From: an uncultured Chthoniobacterales bacterium
GTDB lineage: Bacteria; Verrucomicrobiota; Verrucomicrobiia; Chthoniobacterales; UBA10450
Reading direction: 5' to 3'
Assembly (NCBI GenBank): GCA_955652155.1
Contig: CATPAT010000215.1
Span: forward strand, 1 to 9,842
DNA: 9,842 bases
A model generated the notes under the pieces. The model did not search any database, was not told where the DNA came from, and saw nothing but the letters and a program-made list of their open reading frames with translations. Below are positions 6,269 to 9,842 of this stretch, in pieces. A program made the translations under genes and the position numbers. Position 1 is the first letter of the stretch. Each line of letters opens with the position of its first letter.

Positions 6269-6298
6269 AGTTGAGAAGTTGAGTCGTTGAGTCGTTAC
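6264..6298. repeat. GTTGAG short tandem array, copy 2, overlapping the helicase stop codon
   Basis: GTTGAA, GTTGAGAA, GTTGAGTC, GTTGAGTC and GTT follow with a period of about 8. The first unit supplies the TGA stop of the helicase (6266-6268). GTTGAGAAGTTGAG and GAGTCGTTGAG are shared exactly with the array at 171-200. Confidence 0.7.
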
Positions 6299-6379
6299 GC
6301 TCCCGCTAGTGCGCGGATAGTGTTCCGTGGATGTAGATTGCTGCAGCGCAGCATCGCTGAGATCTTGAAAGGTTGATCC

Positions 6380-6426
6380 GCCTATGCGCGAGGCTACGGC
6401 GTAACAGGCATGTGACCGAGTAAGAT
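6380..6426. repeat. Palindromic intergenic element, copy 2
   Basis: GCCTATGCGCGAGGCTACGGCGTAACAGGC forms an imperfect stem with GCCT and AGGC at the outer ends. It is followed by ATGTGACCGAGTAAGATT. It shares the 14-mer CGAGGCTACGGCGT and the downstream GTGAC-GAG-AAG-GATT pattern with the copy at 2705-2757. The left arm differs more than the loop region, so the two copies have drifted unevenly. Confidence 0.68.
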
Positions 6427-6430
6427 TCCC

Positions 6431-6455
6431 AAGTTAACTTTGCCATATGGCAAAG
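6431..6455. promoter_or_regulatory. Two abutting perfect palindromes (10 bp and 18 bp), possible operator
   Basis: AAGTTAACTT (6431-6440) is a perfect 10-bp palindrome and overlaps by three bases CTTTGCCATATGGCAAAG (6438-6455), a perfect 18-bp palindrome. They lie about 87 bases ahead of the 167-residue gene. Perfect two-fold symmetry of this length suggests a dimeric repressor site or a hairpin; no regulator gene is adjacent. Confidence 0.45.
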
Positions 6456-6515
6456 ATCGATACGATTTTGAAGAACGATTTGGGAGCGACGAAGCGAAGT
6501 AGGAAGGCTAAGTAG
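6447..6515 (+). CDS. Possible 22-residue basic small ORF
   Basis: An ATG in the centre of the 18-bp palindrome opens a 23-codon frame ending in TAG at 6513-6515. The peptide starts MAKIDTILKNDLGA and ends in a Lys/Arg-rich TKRSRKAK. No Shine-Dalgarno precedes it and no homolog is recognised. It could be a leader peptide for the gene at 6542, or chance. I would not treat it as real without conservation or ribosome-profiling support. Confidence 0.15.
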   Translation: MAKIDTILKNDLGATKRSRKAK

Positions 6516-6541
6516 AAACTCCGGACACGAGCAATTAAGAA

Positions 6542-7045
6542 ATGGGAAACATTGCAAAGATTTTAGCGAAGGATCTTGGAGTAAAAGAAACTTATCAGCA
6601 CGGGCTGAAACACGTGACGCCCGGCGACTCGATCGAAACGAACGGCGCGGTGTTGAAGTGGTACCGGCTTGCCCCGGAAGATCGACAAGTACCGGATGAG
6701 ATCGATCGGTTGGCCCGTTCGTTTCTCGCCCCGCAGACAAGTTTGGAAGCGAAGGGACTTGGCTTTGTCATTCTGCACCGGTGCGGAGAAGATTTTTATT
6801 TCCTGATCGTCAACACCTGGCGCGGGAACAACGAGGTTTGGGAGACGCTCTTCTACAAGAATGGTGACGCCATGGCCGACTTCGCCCTCTGGCCGCGCGA
6901 CGGAATGCATAAGCCGACGTTCTGCGTGTGGGAACTCGCGCCCGTCTGGCACGAGACAAAATCGTGGGAGCGCTTCCTCATGTTAGCGCGCGATGAAGCC
7001 GGCGCGCAAATCTGGCAGCGCGATCTCTACTCCGGCGCGGCGTGA
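6542..7045 (+). CDS. Hypothetical protein, 167 residues, soluble
   Basis: I do not recognise a named family. The protein is compact and rich in aromatic residues, with no signal peptide or membrane segment. Notable stretches are LKWYRLAPEDRQVPDEIDRL (43-62), GLGFVILHRCGEDFYFLIVNTWRG (77-100, two strands) and CVWELAPVWHETKSWERFL (133-151, Trp-rich). The pattern suggests a small alpha/beta domain binding a ligand or partner. Base use looks like that of its neighbours, and the antisense frame has no family resemblance, so it appears to be a genuine gene. The start is fixed by an in-frame TAA two codons upstream (6536-6538); no Shine-Dalgarno is present. It is the last gene of the plus-strand block, convergent with the large cyclase gene. 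Function unknown; proteins with a similar WYRLAP...VWEL layout occur as conserved hypotheticals in other soil bacteria from memory only. Confidence 0.75.
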   Translation: MGNIAKILAKDLGVKETYQHGLKHVTPGDSIETNGAVLKWYRLAPEDRQVPDEIDRLARSFLAPQTSLEAKGLGFVILHRCGEDFYFLIVNTWRGNNEVWETLFYKNGDAMADFALWPRDGMHKPTFCVWELAPVWHETKSWERFLMLARDEAGAQIWQRDLYSGAA

Positions 7046-7058
7046 TACGCCTGAAGCA

Positions 7059-7093
7059 AACGCCGAACGCCGAACCTCCAACGCCCAACGTCG
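7059..7093. repeat. AACGCCG heptad tandem array (five units)
   Basis: AACGCCG, AACGCCG, AACCTCC, AACGCCC and AACGTCG follow without gaps, a strict 7-bp period over 35 bases. It starts 13 bases after the stop of the 167-residue gene, in the convergent gap. All units keep AAC at the start, and the later bases vary. Confidence 0.65.
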
Positions 7094-7156
7094 AAGTCAG
7101 CATCTATCGTAAGCGGCTTATGATGCAGAGTTGATTGATTCGCCCATCTCCAGATT

Positions 7157-7180
7157 CGCGAACCCTCGCGGGCTTTCCCG
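7157..7180. terminator. Weak stem-loops in convergent gap, possible transcription end region
   Basis: CGCGA-ACCC-TCGCG (7157-7170) and CGGG-CTTT-CCCG (7169-7180) are two small GC-rich hairpins sharing two bases, so they are alternative folds. They lie between the convergent stops at 7045 and 7241, where a bidirectional terminator would be expected. No T-run follows on either strand, so support is weak. Confidence 0.22.
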
Positions 7181-7240
7181 TCTACGTCGCTCGACTCCCG
7201 TCGGTTCCGTTGTCGATCTTCCGCGCGTAACGATGCGAGT

Positions 7241-9385
7241 TTAGCGGCCGCTTGTTTTCAATTGATCGTCGGCCAAGCCCATCGCGTGCAGGAAGGCGTT
7301 CCAGCGCGGATCGTCTCGGAGATTTTCGAGGAGCGGATCTTTGAGCAAATCGCCCAGGCCGGGGTCGCGCTGCCGGCGCGCGCGCTCCAACCATTCGAAA
7401 GCTTTGTCCTTGTCACCGCGATAGGCATAAGCCTGGGCAATCTGAAACGCCGCTAGTTCGGACTCGTTTTTGATTAACTCGTTGAGCGCGGCGTCGGATT
7501 CCGGCACGCGCTTTTGCGCCCAGCGCGCGCAGCTCACGATCAGGAGCCGTGCCCACTCACCCGCGTCAGCTTGCGCCTCAGTTGCGGCTTCCTCGAATTT
7601 ATTCTGCAGCAGATAGGCTAAACCGAGACCGGCATGGGCCCATGGGGCAGACGAATTTAGTTCTATTACCCGCGCGTATTCGGCACGCGCTTCCGCGAAT
7701 CGCTTCCTGTTCGCCAGCCCGAAGGCGAGAAATGAGCGGGATTGCGCGTTGACCGGGTCCAACTCGACCGCTTTGCGATAGATTTCGATTGCTCGATCCG
7801 TATTTCCGAGTGCCGTCTCGAGGTTGGCGGCGGCAATTAGCACGTTTGGATCGGCCGGCGCCAATGCCATCGCTTTGCTCACGGTCTGAGTCGCCGCGCT
7901 CCAATTAAAATCGAAGTTGGTCTCGATCCACGCGCGAGCGTACAAGGCATCGGGCAAGTCAGGCTCAATGGCGAGGGCACGCGTGATTGCGTCCCGCGCG
8001 CTGGCCAAATGCGCGTCGAAGACTTTTTGTCCGCCCTCAGTGGCAAACCCGGCGATCCAGGTATGCGTCCGCGCAACTCCGGCCCACGCGCGCGCGAATC
8101 GGGGATCCAGCTCCACGGCGTGTTGGTAAGCAGCCAGAGCTTCGCGCGTACTTTTGTCCGAGTGGCGATTCTCGTAAAAGCGGCCCTGCAGATACAATTC
8201 ATGCGCTTGCACATTTTTTGTTCCGCCTTTTTCCGCCGCCTGCACTTCCGCCTGAATTTTCTCTTTGTCGGCGGAACCCGCCGCGCCACCGGTCAGCTGA
8301 CCGCGCACCTGCGCCACGATCGTCTCCGCCAGTTCGCTCTGGACCGCGAACACGTCTTTTAAATTACGCGTAAAGTTTTCCGACCAGAGTTCCTGACCGC
8401 TGTCAGCGCGGGCGAGCCGGGCCGCGATCCGCACTGCGTCGCCGGATTTGCGCACGCTTCCGTCGACCAGATAAGCCACGCCGAGTTTTTGTCCGATCTC
8501 CTGGGCCGTCGCATTTTTGCCCTTGAACGAAAACGCGGACGTCCGCGCGGCCACGTGCATCCCCGGAATTTTTTGCAGCACGGTTAAGAGCTCTTCGCTC
8601 ACGCCGTCGGAGAAATATTCGCTGCCTTTGTCGTCGCTCAGGTTAACGAATGGCAGAACGGCGACGGATTTTTGATCGGGCGCATTTGCCGGAGCGGCCG
8701 TCACTGCGTGAGTCGCAGCCGGCTGCTGGTTCTTATTCGACCGCTGCATGAACCACCATCCCGCAAGCAGCGCGAGTATTACGAGCACAGCGACCGGAAC
8801 CAGGACGGGCGATTTCTTTGAAGCTCTGGCCGCGGACGGTTCGGCGCCTTTCTCCCACGGCAGCACGATTCGGAAGAGATCCATCGGCAGCTTGATGTTC
8901 TTCAAATCCGCCGTGCCGAATTTTTCAAATCGGGCCTCGAGCGCATTACGAATCTGCCGCTCGACATCCATCGAGACGCAAATGCCGCCCGCGCCGGCCA
9001 ATTGTTCGATACGCGAGGCGATATTTACCCCGTCGCCGTAGACGTCGCCGTCGCGATGAACCACGTCGCCGATGTGAATTCCGATCTTAAGTTCGATGCG
9101 CCGATCGGACGTGACGTCGTGATTTCGTTTGGCCAGGGTCCGCTGGATTTCGATCGCGCATTGCGCCGCTTCCAACGCGCTTGCGAACTCGACCAGGAAA
9201 GCGTCCCCGATGGTTTTGATTTCGGTGCCGTGAAACCGCGGAAAGATTTCGCGTAACAACCGGCGATGTTCCTCTAATAGCTCGAGAGCGACTTTGTCGT
9301 CGCGTTGGGCGAGCGCGCTGTAGCCCACCATGTCGGTAAACATAATGGCGGCGAGCTTGCGCTCTTCGGTCGATTCGGTCGGCAT
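7241..9385 (-). CDS. Membrane-anchored class III adenylate cyclase with TolB-like and TPR domains
   Basis: 714 residues from ATG 9385 (a GTG one codon earlier is possible; AAAAAGGG lies just upstream of both). The N-terminal class III cyclase domain (about 8-175) has metal ligands Asp18 (FTDMVGYS) and Asp61 (KTIGD), purine-selecting Lys57 and Asp114 (GDVYGDGVN), and transition-state Asn121/Arg125. This set predicts ATP to cAMP conversion in the cytosol. One transmembrane helix (about 194-213) follows a basic KK, then an Ala/Pro linker. A TolB-like domain (about 239-365: KSVAVLPFVNLSDD, FSDGVSEEL, VDGSVRKSG, LWSENF) is next, and several TPRs fill about 395-690. The C-terminal half should be outside the membrane, possibly periplasmic, sensing protein partners. 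The TolB-like part closely resembles that of the plus-strand cyclase, so the two are paralogs. A CTGAAA array lies upstream; no clear promoter is seen. Confidence 0.93.
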   Translation of the reverse strand: MPTESTEERKLAAIMFTDMVGYSALAQRDDKVALELLEEHRRLLREIFPRFHGTEIKTIGDAFLVEFASALEAAQCAIEIQRTLAKRNHDVTSDRRIELKIGIHIGDVVHRDGDVYGDGVNIASRIEQLAGAGGICVSMDVERQIRNALEARFEKFGTADLKNIKLPMDLFRIVLPWEKGAEPSAARASKKSPVLVPVAVLVILALLAGWWFMQRSNKNQQPAATHAVTAAPANAPDQKSVAVLPFVNLSDDKGSEYFSDGVSEELLTVLQKIPGMHVAARTSAFSFKGKNATAQEIGQKLGVAYLVDGSVRKSGDAVRIAARLARADSGQELWSENFTRNLKDVFAVQSELAETIVAQVRGQLTGGAAGSADKEKIQAEVQAAEKGGTKNVQAHELYLQGRFYENRHSDKSTREALAAYQHAVELDPRFARAWAGVARTHTWIAGFATEGGQKVFDAHLASARDAITRALAIEPDLPDALYARAWIETNFDFNWSAATQTVSKAMALAPADPNVLIAAANLETALGNTDRAIEIYRKAVELDPVNAQSRSFLAFGLANRKRFAEARAEYARVIELNSSAPWAHAGLGLAYLLQNKFEEAATEAQADAGEWARLLIVSCARWAQKRVPESDAALNELIKNESELAAFQIAQAYAYRGDKDKAFEWLERARRQRDPGLGDLLKDPLLENLRDDPRWNAFLHAMGLADDQLKTSGR

Positions 9386-9433
9386 CACCCTTTTTAATGA
9401 CTATCTCAGTAAATGACAATGCTGTTGGGAAAA

Positions 9434-9457
9434 AACTGAAACACTGAAAAGCTGAAT
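9434..9457. repeat. CTGAAA tandem array, copy 3
   Basis: CTGAAA at 9436, CTGAAAA at 9444 and CTGAAT at 9452 recur at an 8-base period. It lies about 50 bases upstream of the minus-strand cyclase start and belongs to the same family as the arrays at 203-233 and 1618-1665. Confidence 0.6.
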
Positions 9458-9489
9458 GGAGCGAATGGGATCAGCGGAGACAGATTTTC

Positions 9490-9562
9490 AACCACCAATG
9501 CACACGAATAAACACGAATCCGTGCTCTCTTCCTTGGTGTCCATTGGTGTTCATTTGTGGTT
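9490..9562. repeat. Long inverted repeat with internal 10-bp periodicity
   Basis: Arms 9490-9518 and 9534-9562 pair at 23 of 29 positions around a 15-base loop. Within each arm the sequence repeats about every 10 bases (ACCACCAATG, CACACGAATA, AACACGAATC). The right arm is the complement form (TTGGTGTCCATTGGTGTTCATTTGTGGT). The element ends 14 bases from the stop of the membrane protein gene on the minus strand, so it could form a large RNA 3' stem-loop. It resembles dispersed ACGAATG-type repeats remembered from other environmental bacterial genomes. Confidence 0.72.
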
Positions 9563-9575
9563 AGGTCTTCGCCGA

Positions 9576-9842
9576 TCAGAGACAGACTCGCAGCAGCACC
9601 CCAGGCCAGACGAAGAAAATGACCAATGTATTAAGAAACGTAATCGCGATCGCGATTATGCCGATTAGCGGGAAAGGAGGCGTTGTCGATTGCGCTGGGC
9701 TGTTACGACGACGTGACCGCGCAACGCTTACGAGAAGGAGTAATAGAGTGACCGCGAGCACCGACGCGTCCCAGGCGCAGAATAATCCAACTCTGTAGAA
9801 CGGCATATAGCGCCAGAGGCCGTGCCGATCTACGATCGTCTC
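9576..9842 (-). CDS. C-terminal part of a membrane protein (partial, enters from right edge)
   Basis: The minus-strand frame ends in TGA at 9578-9576 and is open to the window edge, giving 88 residues. A Met 12 residues in (ATG at 9806) could be a start, but the frame continues upstream as ETIVDRHGLWRY with no stop, so a longer protein truncated by the window is more likely. Two hydrophobic segments are clear: VGLFCAWDASVLAVTLLLLLVSV, followed by a basic RSRRR turn, then a second helix FPLIGIIAIAITFLNTLVIFFV near the C-terminus. No family is recognised. It precedes the membrane-anchored cyclase gene on the same strand, 190 bases apart with a large inverted repeat between, so shared transcription is uncertain. 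Confidence 0.55.
   Translation of the reverse strand, partial: ETIVDRHGLWRYMPFYRVGLFCAWDASVLAVTLLLLLVSVARSRRRNSPAQSTTPPFPLIGIIAIAITFLNTLVIFFVWPGVLLRVCL

Noticed and set aside
6563..6952. Minus-strand open frame opposite the 167-residue gene
   Set aside because: Antisense shadow with no family resemblance; the sense product has a better protein-like composition and a defined start.
7987..8373. Plus-strand open frames inside the large minus-strand cyclase gene
   Set aside because: Pro/Arg-rich shadows of the TPR and TolB-like coding region.
9490..9562. CRISPR-like array
   Set aside because: The units are about 10 bases, contiguous and in inverted halves; there are no spacers and no cas genes.
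9456..9668. Plus-strand 70-residue open frame over the inverted repeat
   Set aside because: It is a translation of the 10-bp repeat element and antisense of the membrane protein tail.

Overview
The window is an ordinary bacterial chromosomal segment. The organism is probably a soil-type, moderately GC-rich member of Verrucomicrobiota (Chthoniobacterales/Udaeobacter-like), with Acidobacteriota as the main alternative. This rests on three things: large class III cyclase–TolB-like–TPR proteins, genes with poor or absent Shine-Dalgarno sites, and intergenic gaps filled with short degenerate tandem repeats and inverted repeats. It is inference; no rRNA or tRNA marker is present, and no phage, transposase, CRISPR or plasmid gene was seen.

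Layout. Left block, all minus strand: the first 21 codons of an AMP-dependent acyl-CoA synthetase running off the left edge (1-65), a DUF1905-type small protein (265-537), and an eight-helix membrane protein (612-1457). Middle block, all plus strand: a PhzF-family isomerase (1767-2693), a soluble class III nucleotide cyclase with TolB-like and TPR domains (2803-4719), an RhlE-like DEAD-box RNA helicase whose start I place at 4946 (4946-6268), and an unrecognised 167-residue protein (6542-7045). Right block, minus strand: a membrane-anchored cyclase–TolB-like–TPR protein (7241-9385) and the C-terminal part of a membrane protein entering from the right edge (9576-9842).

Genes and function. The genes do not form an obvious single pathway. 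The strongest theme is two paralogous cyclase–TolB-like–TPR signalling proteins in one window, convergently oriented. One is membrane anchored with the full adenylate-cyclase residue set. The other is soluble, keeps the metal and transition-state residues, but lacks the usual purine-specifying Lys/Asp pair.

Intergenic DNA. Most gaps carry repeat structure: CTGAAA arrays (203-233, 1618-1665, 9434-9457), GTTGAG arrays (171-200, 6264-6298), a 14/15-bp tandem (4853-4881), an AACGCCG heptad array (7059-7093), two copies of a palindromic element containing CGAGGCTACGGCGT (2705-2757, 6380-6426), and a long inverted repeat with an internal 10-bp period (9490-9562). There are also two possible operator-like palindromes (2780-2795 and 6431-6455). 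I did not find a clearly new multi-gene system; the repeat landscape and the paired divergent cyclases are the parts most worth a second look.
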